Below, in pieces: positions 53,670 through 62,704 of a stretch of DNA of 64,000 nt. The stretch comes from Clostridia bacterium (GTDB lineage Bacteria > Bacillota > Clostridia > Oscillospirales > Acutalibacteraceae), in contig JAFYOI010000058.1 in the NCBI GenBank assembly GCA_017560255.1, forward strand, positions 62,001-126,000. The letters are read 5' to 3'. The position numbers were made by a program, and so were the translations under genes. Below the pieces are notes generated by a model. It saw only the letters and a list, made by a program, of their open reading frames with translations. It searched no databases and was not told the origin of the DNA. The number at the start of each line of letters is the position of its first letter. Within the stretch, counting starts at the first letter, position 1.

Positions 53670-54786
53670 ACAAGTTCACCTCGTTTTCAAAAGCGCGCAT
53701 ACCGTATTCAATCGCACGCTCATATTTCCCCGCGCCGACAAAATCATTGTTTGCAACGCATTTATCACGGCAAGCGAGCATCTCTCTGAGAAAAGCACCG
53801 CGTAAAGACCGCTCTTTTTTTATCATTTCATAATCAAGCGCCAAACCGATTTCGTTTATGAACTTGACGTAAAACACGTCAAGACGATTTTTGATAACGT
53901 CAGTATTAATGCGCACGTGGGCGGAAATTTTTCCGTTCAGCGTGATTTTATACAAATCTCTGTTTTTATCTCCAACAATCGATTTTTCTACCGTTTTGTA
54001 CACTTCGTCGGCAGTTTCGCAACCGCTAACATCAACATTTACGTCGTGGTACACCCTCTTGCAGATGCGTCTGAAATCAAGGTCGCAACCCTCTTTTGAA
54101 ACAGTACCGATATAGACACCCTTTTCACCCGTTTCATCAAATCCCCTGCTTTCAACGCTACCGCTATAAGCACAGGTCATAGTGCCGATTTTCATTGGCA
54201 AAGTGCGTTTATGTATATGACCCAACGCGCAATAATCCGCGCCACTTTGGGAAAGTTTTACAATATCTATGGGATTATATTTTGAACTTCCGCCCGATGA
54301 AACAACGTCACCGTGAAGAAGAATTACATTGACGCAATCGTCATCGGGAAGCGTAAAATCACCAACGAGTGACTGATCACAATATTCACCACTGAAACCC
54401 GCGCCACAAACGCGCAGACCGATTTCCTGAAGTTCAACCACACTGAACGCCCCATCAAAAACATAGACATTACTCGGTAAATCCATACGGGAATACACTC
54501 CGCCGGGCGCGTTATAATCGTGATTACCCAGGGCGATAAAGACGGGAATATTGAGGCGGGAAAACTGACGCTCAACAACACGACAAATCTCATCGGATAC
54601 GTAGGGAGAGTCAAACAAATCGCCCGCAACAAGCAAGACCTGCACACTTTCTTCAAGGCACAAGTCAACAACCGCACACAAAGACGTGAGCAGTTCATCA
54701 CGGCGTATTTCTGCGCATTCTCTTACACCGCTCATAGGTGAGCCCAAATGAAAATCCGCACAATGAACGACTTTGATTTTCGTCAT
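53659..54786 (-). CDS. yhaO: YhaO-like DNA repair exonuclease (SbcD/Mre11 type)
   Basis: 375 residues from ATG 54786, which follows GGGGGA. A calcineurin-like nuclease with CADFHLGSP (D11, H13), LVAGDLFDSP (53-61), LGNHD (86-90), HGD and GHIHKR: all metal-binding blocks are intact. The C-terminal about 120 residues form the capping domain. It should cut DNA ends with the YhaN-like ATPase. A divergent thyX gene lies upstream. Confidence 0.9.
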   Translation of the reverse strand: MTKIKVVHCADFHLGSPMSGVRECAEIRRDELLTSLCAVVDLCLEESVQVLLVAGDLFDSPYVSDEICRVVERQFSRLNIPVFIALGNHDYNAPGGVYSRMDLPSNVYVFDGAFSVVELQEIGLRVCGAGFSGEYCDQSLVGDFTLPDDDCVNVILLHGDVVSSGGSSKYNPIDIVKLSQSGADYCALGHIHKRTLPMKIGTMTCAYSGSVESRGFDETGEKGVYIGTVSKEGCDLDFRRICKRVYHDVNVDVSGCETADEVYKTVEKSIVGDKNRDLYKITLNGKISAHVRINTDVIKNRLDVFYVKFINEIGLALDYEMIKKERSLRGAFLREMLACRDKCVANNDFVGAGKYERAIEYGMRAFENEVNLYED

Positions 54787-54879
54787 ATTTCCCCCAAAAC
54801 AACTTCTTATTGTTGCATACAATTATAATACTTTTCCACCCCGAATTGCAATAATTTTTTAAATCTTTATCAAGGGTAT

Positions 54880-54907
54880 TTACAAGATATTGTGTTTTTG
54901 CTACAAT
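54880..54907 (+). promoter_or_regulatory. Candidate promoter of thyX
   Basis: TTACAA (54880-54885), a 16-base spacer and TACAAT (54902-54907). The ribosome binding site GGGAGGA precedes ATG 54942. Confidence 0.6.
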
Positions 54908-54941
54908 AGAAAAGTAATTCTTTGTATTTTGGGAGGACGCT

Positions 54942-56336
54942 ATGAGTTTTCACGATAATTGTAATTCAAAAGCAATCGTTCTCGGCATGACTTGTGACGG
55001 TGAAAAAATCTGTTCTGCAGCAGGTAGAATTTCCACTCAACAAGGCACATCCATTGAAATTTTCGAAAAATCCGCGGATAGCGAAAAGAACAGTTCTTTG
55101 ATTAAAAAAGTAACCCGTTCAGGTCACAATTCCGTTGTTGAACACACATTCTTTAACATTGCATTCTGTGATGTAACCGCTGTTACAGAGGAATTTATGA
55201 TTGAATTCCGCCTCGCTTCTTTTACCGTAAAATCAAGGCGCTACGTTGACTTCAGCAATGTCGGATATTTTGTGCCCGAATTCAAAAACAAAGAGAACGA
55301 AAAGATTTATCTCAATCACGTTGAATATCTTTTCTCGGAATATCAGTACATGCTTGACAACGGTATGGCAAAAGAGGATGCGCGTTTTCTTCTCCCCTAC
55401 TGTTACCGCAGTAATTTCTACTGTTCGCTCAATGCCCGAGAGTTACTTCACGTTTTACGCGGTATGTTATTTGGAAGGGGTAAGAATTTCCCTGAAATCT
55501 ATAACCTAGGCAAACAAATTCTTGAACAGGTTCAGCCTATGTGTCCCGGTATTTTTGCAGATTTCGAAAGCAAAGTTCCATCAAAATGTGACACAATGGA
55601 TTTGTCGGATATAAAACCCGAATCAAAAAATAAAAATAATGAAGAACTTGTCGAACTTATTGCATACACTGGCAACGCGAAGCACACGGTCTGTCTTTCC
55701 TCGCTCATTAATAATCTTCAGATTTCAAATGAGGATGCAGAGAAAATAATCGAGGACGATGCAAAAGCAAACGAAATAATCAGAAGAATTTTCGCTTGTT
55801 CACGCCCGAGAGAACTTGAAACAATTCAGTACACTTTCAAATACAACCGACTTTCACTTGCGAGCATAACCCACCTTGTACGCCACCGTATGCAAGGCGT
55901 TATGATTCCGCCGATAACGAGCGTAAACAGACGCATATACATCACTCCACCACTTGTAAAAGAAAACGCCGAACTCCTTGAACGTTACAACAATGCTTTC
56001 AATAGGAATGCGGAAGTTTACGAGATGCTCAAAGCATGCGGAGAGAGCGAAGAAACACTAGTTTATCTTGCTATGAGTGGTAACACACTTGACGTTGTGA
56101 CAACGATGAACGCACGCGAACTTATGCTTTACTTCCGGCTTCGCACTTGCACAAGAGCGCAGTGGGAAATCCGAGAATATGCTTGCGATGCACTTCGCAA
56201 GTTGCGAAAAATCGAACCCGAAATTTTCAAAAATTACGGTCCGAGTTGCTACGTGGAAGGCTACTGTCCCGAAGGTGCACTCACCTGCGGCAAAGCGAAC
56301 GAAATGAAAGAGATCTTTGCAAATAATAAGTTTTAA
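54942..56336 (+). CDS. thyX: Flavin-dependent thymidylate synthase-like, two ThyX domains in one chain
   Basis: 464 residues, about twice the 220-250 of ordinary ThyX. The first half has GHNSVVEH (61-68) and FRLASFTVKSRRYVDF (89-104), but the canonical RHR triad reads EFR (88-90). The second half has a clear RHR (314-316) in THLVRHRMQGVMIPPITSVNRRIY, yet its following Ser positions are altered. Then LRLRTC-like FRLRTCTRAQWEIREYA and CRxxY-type C-terminal cysteines follow (GPSCYVEGYCPEGALTCGK). ThyX makes dTMP from dUMP with FAD and methylene-THF. It may be a catalytic complementing pair of domains. No thyA is in the window. Confidence 0.82.
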   Translation: MSFHDNCNSKAIVLGMTCDGEKICSAAGRISTQQGTSIEIFEKSADSEKNSSLIKKVTRSGHNSVVEHTFFNIAFCDVTAVTEEFMIEFRLASFTVKSRRYVDFSNVGYFVPEFKNKENEKIYLNHVEYLFSEYQYMLDNGMAKEDARFLLPYCYRSNFYCSLNARELLHVLRGMLFGRGKNFPEIYNLGKQILEQVQPMCPGIFADFESKVPSKCDTMDLSDIKPESKNKNNEELVELIAYTGNAKHTVCLSSLINNLQISNEDAEKIIEDDAKANEIIRRIFACSRPRELETIQYTFKYNRLSLASITHLVRHRMQGVMIPPITSVNRRIYITPPLVKENAELLERYNNAFNRNAEVYEMLKACGESEETLVYLAMSGNTLDVVTTMNARELMLYFRLRTCTRAQWEIREYACDALRKLRKIEPEIFKNYGPSCYVEGYCPEGALTCGKANEMKEIFANNKF

Positions 56337-56340
56337 CGCA

Positions 56341-56376
56341 AAAAAACCTTGTCTTTGTTTTAAGACAAGGTTTTTT
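56341..56376. terminator. Terminator after thyX
   Basis: A perfect 15-bp stem AAAAAACCTTGTCTT with its complement, a 6-base loop and T tail. It is shared with the convergent small gene. Confidence 0.93.
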
Positions 56377-56378
56377 AT

Positions 56379-56537
56379 TTATTTCTTGTTTTCGTCAACA
56401 AATTTTTTATTCATTTCAACGTTTTCATCGTTTGGGATTGCCATGTTACTGCCCTTTTTTCTTGAATCAGGCTGACTGATCGCCTGCGTTGCATATGCTT
56501 TTGTTATAATTCGCTTATTTATTTTTCCTGTTTTCAA
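56379..56537 (-). CDS. Small protein, possible DUF3787-type spore protein
   Basis: 52 residues from TTG 56537, which follows AAGGGGTGA; the longer in-frame ATG 56579 lies upstream of that site. The chain KRIITKAYATQAISQPDSRKKG and PNDENVEMNKKFVDENKK resembles the DUF3787/CDIF630_02480 spore-surface family (IPxxxxVxxxKEWVDxNxK pattern). The match is partial and by eye. If right, it supports an endospore-forming ancestry. Confidence 0.5.
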   Translation of the reverse strand: MKTGKINKRIITKAYATQAISQPDSRKKGSNMAIPNDENVEMNKKFVDENKK

Positions 56538-56565
56538 ACAAATCACCCCTTGCAGTAAAAAGTAT

Positions 56566-56594
56566 TTGCAAATTAACAAGATTTATGATAAAAT
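56566..56594 (+). promoter_or_regulatory. Promoter of tRNA-Ala
   Basis: TTGCAA (56566-56571), a 17-base spacer and TAAAAT (56589-56594). The tRNA begins 17 bases later. Confidence 0.75.
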
Positions 56595-56610
56595 CAATCC
56601 ATAATATTCG

Positions 56611-56685
<75 letters not shown>

Positions 56686-56686
<1 letters not shown>

Positions 56687-56721
56687 AAAAGAGAGGAATT
56701 TATTCAGTTCCTCTCTTTTTA
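56686..56721 (+). terminator. Terminator after tRNA-Ala
   Basis: A 13-bp stem AAAAAGAGAGGAA with its complement, a 9-base loop and TTTTTATTTTT tail, starting at the CCA end. Confidence 0.9.
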
Positions 56722-56736
56722 TTTTTGCAAACAAAA

Positions 56737-56761
56737 AGCGGCTCACGCAAAGTAAGCCGCT
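56737..56761 (-). terminator. Terminator of ftsZ
   Basis: A 7-bp GC-rich stem AGCGGCT/AGCCGCT with TTTTTG after it on the minus strand, 16 bases beyond the ftsZ stop. Confidence 0.7.
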
Positions 56762-56777
56762 AAATTTTTATTGATTA

Positions 56778-57923
56778 TTATTCGTTGCCGTTACGCTTGT
56801 TGAACATAGCCATAAGGTCGTCAAAATCGTCGAACTTCTCGCCGTTTGCAGCCTTGCTTGCAGGAGCCTCATTTTTTTTTGCCTCCTGAATGCTTGTGAT
56901 AAAAGCCATTGCATCAGCGGGAGCCTTCGGCTCTTCCTTCTTCTTATCAGCGCCTGTAATTTCCGGACCGAGATCGGAACCGGTTGCAATAACGGTGATA
57001 ACCATTTCATCAGTAAGGCTTGCATCAAACGCATGACCCCAGATGATGTTTGCATCGGGATGAGCAGCCTGTGAAATGTATGTGGAAGCGATTTCAACCT
57101 CATCAAGTCCGATATCCTCGGAAGACGTGATGTTGATGATAACGCCTCTTGCGCCGTCGATTGTTGTTTCAAGAAGCGGGCTGGAGATAGCAGTTCTTGC
57201 CGCTGTTTCAGCCTTCTCCTTACCGGAACCTCTACCGATACCCATATGAGCACGACCAGCATCCTTCATAATAGCAACAACGTCAGCGAAGTCAAGGTTT
57301 ACGAGACCTTCCATATTGATAAGGTCGGAAATACTCTGTACGCCCTGACGAAGAATATCGTCAGCAGCATCAAAAGCGTTTGCCAAAGTAATCTTCTGCT
57401 CAGAAGCGAGTTTCAATCTTTCGTTGGGAATTACTACAAGGCTGTCAACGTGCTTTGCAAGTTCTGCTACGCCTTCATTTGCCTGATTCATACGGCGTTT
57501 ACCTTCAAACGGGAAAGGCTTTGTTACGATACCGATTGTGAGAATTCCGAGTTCCTTCGCAATCCTTGCAACAACGGGAGCAGCACCTGTACCTGTTCCG
57601 CCGCCCATACCAGCGGTGATGAACACCATATCCGCACCGGAAATAGCCTTTGTAATCTCATCGACGGATTCCTCAGCAGCAACCTTACCAACAGCAGGAT
57701 TTGCGCCGGCGCCCTTGCCCTTTGTAATCTTCTCACCGATGTGGATTTTATAAGATGCTTGTGAACGGTTGAGAGTCTGAATATCGGTGTTAACAGCGAT
57801 AAATTCTACGCCCTGTACGCCAGCGTGAAGCATTCTGTTAACAGCGTTTCCGCCGCCACCACCTACACCTACTACTTTAATTTGTACTACCTGATCGAAA
57901 CTATTATCGAGTTCAAACGGCAT
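56778..57923 (-). CDS. ftsZ: Cell division protein FtsZ
   Basis: 381 residues. A tubulin homologue that forms the Z ring. The motifs in order are [14 protein letters not shown] (17-30), [12 protein letters not shown], the GTP loop [10 protein letters not shown] (about 107-116), NEGVAELA, and FADV with the catalytic [11 protein letters not shown]. After about residue 318 comes a variable linker and a C-terminal tail [18 protein letters not shown] that deviates from the usual DIPxFLR-like peptide. It ends a minus-strand stretch that starts with murF. A promoter at 57991-58019 may drive it alone. Confidence 0.97.
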   Translation of the reverse strand: MPFELDNSFDQVVQIKVVGVGGGGGNAVNRMLHAGVQGVEFIAVNTDIQTLNRSQASYKIHIGEKITKGKGAGANPAVGKVAAEESVDEITKAISGADMVFITAGMGGGTGTGAAPVVARIAKELGILTIGIVTKPFPFEGKRRMNQANEGVAELAKHVDSLVVIPNERLKLASEQKITLANAFDAADDILRQGVQSISDLINMEGLVNLDFADVVAIMKDAGRAHMGIGRGSGKEKAETAARTAISSPLLETTIDGARGVIINITSSEDIGLDEVEIASTYISQAAHPDANIIWGHAFDASLTDEMVITVIATGSDLGPEITGADKKKEEPKAPADAMAFITSIQEAKKNEAPASKAANGEKFDDFDDLMAMFNKRNGNE

Positions 57924-57990
57924 TTTAATTTCCCCCTTAACTTAGGTTTTAAACTTCTTATTTTGAACATAATTCCTCAGAATATTATAT

Positions 57991-58019
57991 ATACTATCAT
58001 ATATATTTTAAAATTTCAA
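57991..58019 (-). promoter_or_regulatory. Candidate promoter of ftsZ
   Basis: Minus-strand TTGAAA (58019-58014), a 17-base spacer and TAGTAT (57996-57991), in the 143-base AT-rich gap between ftsQ and ftsZ. A TATAAT lies a few bases further downstream. Confidence 0.55.
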
Positions 58020-58066
58020 CAGTATTTAACCATTTTTTTCGGTTTTTTGGACATATTTTTCACAAA

Positions 58067-58936
58067 TTACACTTGTGTATCGCTTAACATTTCATCTTCA
58101 CCCGATGATCTTGGCGTATAGTATGCACTTTTAAATATTTTCAAATCAAGCGTACCGTTAACTTCATCATGCTTTTCTTTCAGTTGGGCAACTACCGAAC
58201 CCGCCCACTGCAAGTTATAGTCAAGATTGATGTGATTGCCGAATTCAATCTCAAAACCGTTTTCAAACTTTGCTTTCAGGTTGAGATTATCGCTGACATC
58301 CACAACGGTAAGTTTACCAAAAGGCTCTCCTTGAAGTCCGTTTTTTATCTTTTCAAAACGTTCGGTTTTGCCACCGTCAAGGAATTTCAAATTTAATCCG
58401 ACACTCACGCTCTCGGCTTCAAGACCGTAGACAGTGAGAAGTGGCGTTTCGTCAAGATTATCTTCAAAACGAAGCACTTTATATTCGGAATTTACTACAA
58501 CAAATTTGCCACAGGTGTAAAGGCAATATGCTTCACCGCATGTGTCAACCTCAATAAACACCTTGTTGAAAAGTTGTCTTTTCACGTCAACATTCACCAT
58601 ATACGGAAGCGCCTTTTCCACATCATTTTCAATGGTTTCAGTGTTCATATAAATAAGTCTGTCTCCGACCTTTATTCCCGCCGCCTCCAACACCTCATCA
58701 TATGAGTACCTTCCGAAGTTACCTGTAATGTTAACTTCCTTTACACGTATAAAAAGGCTGACGACAAAAAGCACCACAACAATGAACAAAACGATCAATA
58801 TTGAGGCTATTATTCTTCTACGGATTATACGCTTTTTTTTGTATTTTATTTTCCTTTCAGCCGCTTTGCTGAGGTATTGTTCCGAATCGCGTCCGTTGTA
58901 GTCCGAATAATCGTTACCGTACTGCCCCCGATTCAT
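58067..58936 (-). CDS. ftsQ: Cell division protein FtsQ/DivIB
   Basis: 289 residues. A basic cytoplasmic stretch (about 25-42, KYKKKRIIRRR) precedes one membrane helix (about 44-64) and a POTRA domain (about 66-135, VKEVNITGNFGRYSYDEVLEAAGIKVGD). The beta domain with the KVFIEVDTCGEAYCLYTCGKFVVVNS block follows. It links early and late divisome proteins. Its start overlaps the 3' end of murA by 23 bases. In low-GC Gram positives the same protein is called DivIB. Confidence 0.85.
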   Translation of the reverse strand: MNRGQYGNDYSDYNGRDSEQYLSKAAERKIKYKKKRIIRRRIIASILIVLFIVVVLFVVSLFIRVKEVNITGNFGRYSYDEVLEAAGIKVGDRLIYMNTETIENDVEKALPYMVNVDVKRQLFNKVFIEVDTCGEAYCLYTCGKFVVVNSEYKVLRFEDNLDETPLLTVYGLEAESVSVGLNLKFLDGGKTERFEKIKNGLQGEPFGKLTVVDVSDNLNLKAKFENGFEIEFGNHINLDYNLQWAGSVVAQLKEKHDEVNGTLDLKIFKSAYYTPRSSGEDEMLSDTQV

Positions 58937-60194
58937 TAAATTCTCTCCTTTTTATTTTTGCTCCTAAGATTGACAGAGTTTTTTCGATTGCTTCATATCC
59001 CCTATCGATATGCTCTATCTCCCCGATTTCCGTTATTCCTTCTGCGGACAATCCCACAATTATCAGCGCCGCCCCGCCGCGCAAATCCTCCGCATCAACC
59101 GCCGCACCAAAAAGTTTAGGCACACCGTTTACAAGCGCCATTTTTCCATCAACTTTTATGTCCGCTCCCATACGGCGCAACTGTTCAACGTGGCGATACC
59201 TGTTTTCAAAAATATTTTCAACAAACATACTCGTACCGTCGGCAACACTCGCCATCGCCATAAAGAGTGCTTGCGAATCCGTCGGAAAACCGGGATATGG
59301 CATAGTATGAATTGCTTTCAATCTTCTGAGCCTTTCGGGCGCTTTGATACAAAGTTCCTCGGTCTTAACCGACAACTTACATCCCATTTCTTCAAATGCG
59401 GATATAACCGATGTAAGATGCATAGGAAAAACGTTCTTTAATGTTAATTCCCCGCCTGTTATCGCAGCAGCCGCCATATAGGTTGATGCGGCAATTCTGT
59501 CGGGAATCACGGTATGTTCCGCGCCGTGAAGAGCCTTTACGCCCTCAATTACGATGCGTTTGTCTCCCGCGCCATAGACCTTTGCCCCCATAGAATTGAG
59601 AAAATCCGCCAGGTCGCATATCTCCGGCTCACGCGCGGCATTCTCAATAACAGTATCTCCGCACGCCGTAACCGCTGCAAGCATTATATTCTCCGTTGCG
59701 CCCACACTTGGAAACGATAGATTTATTCTTGTACCGTGCAAGCCGTTAGGACAAATACACTCGAGAACTTCTCCGCAATCATTGCATTCCATTCCGAGTT
59801 TTTTCAGCGCCGCAAGATGCAAGTCAATCGGTCTTAATCCGATTTTGCATCCTCCGGGGGCGGAAAGAGTCGCTTTGTTTGCTTTTGCGAGAATTCCTCC
59901 AAGAAAAACAATTGACGAGCGCATACAGCGCATAAGTTCTTCAGGAATTTCACAACAATTAAAATCACGCGGGTCAATTGTAACGTCACTTCCCTCACGT
60001 TTAACCGCACAACCGAGATGCTCAAGTATTTTTATTGCATAATCAATATCCGTAAGGTCGGGGCAATTATGTATAACCGCAGGCGTATCGGCAAGCATTG
60101 TTGCCGCCAGAATCGGCAACGCACTGTTTTTTGCGCCGTGCACGTTCAAGACTCCGCCAACGCGTGCCCCACCGTGTATAATAAATTTTTCCAT
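58914..60194 (-). CDS. murA: UDP-N-acetylglucosamine 1-carboxyvinyltransferase
   Basis: 426 residues. It transfers enolpyruvate from PEP to UDP-GlcNAc, the first committed step of peptidoglycan synthesis. Catalytic Lys is in GAKNSALPIL (about 22), and the PEP-binding loop GGCKIGLRPIDLHL (about 113-126) has the active Cys, so fosfomycin sensitivity is expected. Arg/Asp positions in MPYPGFPTDSQA and FENRYRHVEQLRRMGA are also intact. It follows murG after 109 bases with no strong promoter I can see. Confidence 0.96.
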   Translation of the reverse strand: MEKFIIHGGARVGGVLNVHGAKNSALPILAATMLADTPAVIHNCPDLTDIDYAIKILEHLGCAVKREGSDVTIDPRDFNCCEIPEELMRCMRSSIVFLGGILAKANKATLSAPGGCKIGLRPIDLHLAALKKLGMECNDCGEVLECICPNGLHGTRINLSFPSVGATENIMLAAVTACGDTVIENAAREPEICDLADFLNSMGAKVYGAGDKRIVIEGVKALHGAEHTVIPDRIAASTYMAAAAITGGELTLKNVFPMHLTSVISAFEEMGCKLSVKTEELCIKAPERLRRLKAIHTMPYPGFPTDSQALFMAMASVADGTSMFVENIFENRYRHVEQLRRMGADIKVDGKMALVNGVPKLFGAAVDAEDLRGGAALIIVGLSAEGITEIGEIEHIDRGYEAIEKTLSILGAKIKRREFNESGAVR

Positions 60195-60303
60195 ATATCG
60201 TTTCTCCCTTTCGCATTACGAACAGGTTAGTTTATTCTGTCCCGATTTCATATTATGCCGAAAGGTTCTTTCTTGTGATTTAATCGCCAAGGCGCAATTT
60301 TCA

Positions 60304-61425
60304 TTACTTATTATTAGCGAAATATATTATAATTTCGCCAATTCTTTCGGTTGAATTATTTATCGCCATATTCTTGGCATTTTTTCCGATCTCTTCAAGT
60401 TTATCAGCATCGGACAATAGTTTATCAACAGCGCTGTTCAAAGTTTCTTTATTAAGGTCTTTTTCTTCAATCAGAACCGCCGCACCGCGATTAACCATAG
60501 CCATAGCATTGTGGTACTGATGATTCTCCGCAACATTGGGTGACGGGATAAGAATTGAAGGCTTACCAAGCGCCTGCAACTCACTGAGTGTACTTGCACC
60601 CGAGCGGGCAATTACAAGGTCGCACGCCGCATAGCACTCCGCCATATTGTTGATATACTCATAGAGTCTGAGATTTTCCGCATCCGAAGATACCGAGCGT
60701 TTTAAAAGTTCTTCGGGCATATACTGCGCGCCGTATTTACCCATAGCGTGAATATGATAATAAGATTTATCTTCCCTGTGCGCTGCAATAAGTTCAGTTA
60801 TGGAATCGTTAATTTTTCTTGCGCCAAGGCTACCGCCTACGGACAGGATGACTGGTCTGTCATCAAAACCGAATTTTTCCCTTGCCATTTCACGATTCGC
60901 TTTGAAAAGTTCTCCCCTTACAGGCAATCCGGTAACGACGGGCTCATTCTTAAATTTCATATATTTTTTTGCATCGTCAACCGTGAGCAATACCCTGTCA
61001 ACTTTTGATGCAAGCACCTTATTGGTCACACCGGGAAAAGCGTTCTGCTCATGGATAACGGTTTTCACGCCGAGTTTAACCGCCGTTCTGATAACAGGGC
61101 CGCTGACGTAGCCTCCAAAGCCTATTGCAACATCGGGGCCGAAGTCCTTTATTATCTTCTTCGCCTCTTTTGATGAAGTAAAAATATTGAATGCTGTTTT
61201 TACATTGAATTTTATATTCGAGAAACTGAATCCTCGCTGAAATCCGCTGATTTTGATTGTCCTTAATTCGAAGCCTGCCGCGGGCACAAGTTGCGCTTCC
61301 ATTCGGTCGCTTGTGCCGACGAAGATTATTTCGCTATCCGGATATTTATCCCTAATGTACTGGGCTACGGCAAGAGCGGGGTTGATGTGCCCTCCCGTTC
61401 CTCCGGCAGCAAACAAGAATTTCAT
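60304..61425 (-). CDS. murG: N-acetylglucosaminyltransferase MurG
   Basis: 373 residues. It adds GlcNAc to lipid I to make lipid II on the inner face of the membrane. The GT28 N-terminal glycine loop AGGTGGHINPALAVA (7-21), GFGGYVSGPV (about 104) and HEQNAFPG are present. The nucleotide-sugar site has SVGGSLGARKIN, ARSGASTLSELQALGKPSILIPSP and ENHQYHNA. It starts 5 bases after the ftsW stop. Confidence 0.97.
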   Translation of the reverse strand: MKFLFAAGGTGGHINPALAVAQYIRDKYPDSEIIFVGTSDRMEAQLVPAAGFELRTIKISGFQRGFSFSNIKFNVKTAFNIFTSSKEAKKIIKDFGPDVAIGFGGYVSGPVIRTAVKLGVKTVIHEQNAFPGVTNKVLASKVDRVLLTVDDAKKYMKFKNEPVVTGLPVRGELFKANREMAREKFGFDDRPVILSVGGSLGARKINDSITELIAAHREDKSYYHIHAMGKYGAQYMPEELLKRSVSSDAENLRLYEYINNMAECYAACDLVIARSGASTLSELQALGKPSILIPSPNVAENHQYHNAMAMVNRGAAVLIEEKDLNKETLNSAVDKLLSDADKLEEIGKNAKNMAINNSTERIGEIIIYFANNK

Positions 61426-61430
61426 CTAAA

Positions 61431-62672
61431 TCAACTCCATAACAAGAAGAATTTTCTCAGTTTTGAATCTTTCAGTTTATCATCCATAGCATCACGCAGA
61501 TTTTCCGCACTTCTGCCACGCGACACGCTCAGCACCACTCCCATTTGCGCCATTATCATTACTAGCGACGTTCCGCCTGCGCTGAAAAACGGCAAACTTA
61601 CACCAGTGTTGGGAATTGTGTCGGTTACAACGGCGATATTCAAAGCCGCCTGAATTCCAATCTGTGCAACGAGTCCGACCGCGGTGAGCATACCGAATTT
61701 ATCGGGAGACCTTGTTGCTATAACACAACCTCTCCAAACGAGAGCCATAAACAACAACATTATCACACACGCACCGACAAACCCGAGTTCTTCGCACACG
61801 ATTGCAAAGATAAAGTCGTTCTGCGGTTCGGAAACATAGAGATATTTCTGTTTGGAATTTCCCAATCCGACACCGAAAAGTCCGCCCGAACCAATTGCAT
61901 AAAGCGACTGGTTGGTCTGCCATCTGACACCGAGTGGGTCAAAATCTTTATCGAGCCAACCCTGCAAACGGTCACCGATATATCCAATTCCTTTAAAACC
62001 GAAAATGTAAATTGCAAGCGCCGCTCCCCCAATAAGGAACAAAATGGCAAGCCATCTTTTCTTTACGCCGCCGACAATCATTATAATGATGCCAAGTGCA
62101 GCGATAACGAGAGTACCCGAAAGATGAGGTTCTGCAATAATCAATCCGCACACAAAGCCGAGTGACACCATAAACCATATAAAACTTTTAACTTTTCCGA
62201 TATTACTACCAAAGTGTTCAACGAGATAACCAAAGAATATGACAACCGCAAATTTTGCAATTTCAGACGGTTGAAAACTGAATCCGCCGATATATATCCA
62301 TCTGTGCCACTGTCCCTCGTAAGCGGGCATAGCGAAAACAACCAGAAGCAACACAATACTGATACCAAAGATTATCGGCGCAAGGGGTTTCCATACGCGA
62401 TAGTTGATTTTTGAGAAAAGGAACATTACCACAAGTCCTATCCCGGCAAATATCAACTGATTCTTTATATAATGATAACTTCCGCTATTATAATGGTATG
62501 CGTATGCGTAACTTGCGGAAAAAAGCATTACGAGTCCTACTGTAAGGAGAGCCATAACCAAGACGAAAAATGGAATATCAAATCCGCCCTTAGCAAAAAG
62601 GAAGTCCCATTTTCCGGATTTTTTATCAAGAAGTTCAACGTCTTCGGTTTCCACAATATTCTCCCTTTTCAC
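61431..62672 (-). CDS. ftsW: Lipid II polymerase/divisome protein FtsW
   Basis: 413 residues with about ten membrane helices. SEDS-family blocks: LVMLFSASYAYAYHYNSGSYHYIKNQ, WHRWIYIGGFSFQPSEIAKFAVVIF, LIIAEPHLSGTLVIAALG, and QSLYAIGSGGLFGVGLGNSKQKYLYVSEPQNDFIFAIVCEELGFVG, with the final TGVSLPFFSAGGTSLV. It polymerises glycan strands with a class B penicillin-binding protein. A 30-residue charged tail lies before the first helix. FtsW rather than RodA is supported by its neighbours. Confidence 0.95.
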   Translation of the reverse strand: MKRENIVETEDVELLDKKSGKWDFLFAKGGFDIPFFVLVMALLTVGLVMLFSASYAYAYHYNSGSYHYIKNQLIFAGIGLVVMFLFSKINYRVWKPLAPIIFGISIVLLLVVFAMPAYEGQWHRWIYIGGFSFQPSEIAKFAVVIFFGYLVEHFGSNIGKVKSFIWFMVSLGFVCGLIIAEPHLSGTLVIAALGIIIMIVGGVKKRWLAILFLIGGAALAIYIFGFKGIGYIGDRLQGWLDKDFDPLGVRWQTNQSLYAIGSGGLFGVGLGNSKQKYLYVSEPQNDFIFAIVCEELGFVGACVIMLLFMALVWRGCVIATRSPDKFGMLTAVGLVAQIGIQAALNIAVVTDTIPNTGVSLPFFSAGGTSLVMIMAQMGVVLSVSRGRSAENLRDAMDDKLKDSKLRKFFLLWS

Positions 62673-62704
62673 TTCTATCCCTCCTAAGTTTTTTTAATTT
62701 CCGA

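Noticed and set aside
56768..57262. A second-frame open stretch inside ftsZ
   Set aside because: It shadows the ftsZ frame; the product is Arg/Leu-rich with no domain.
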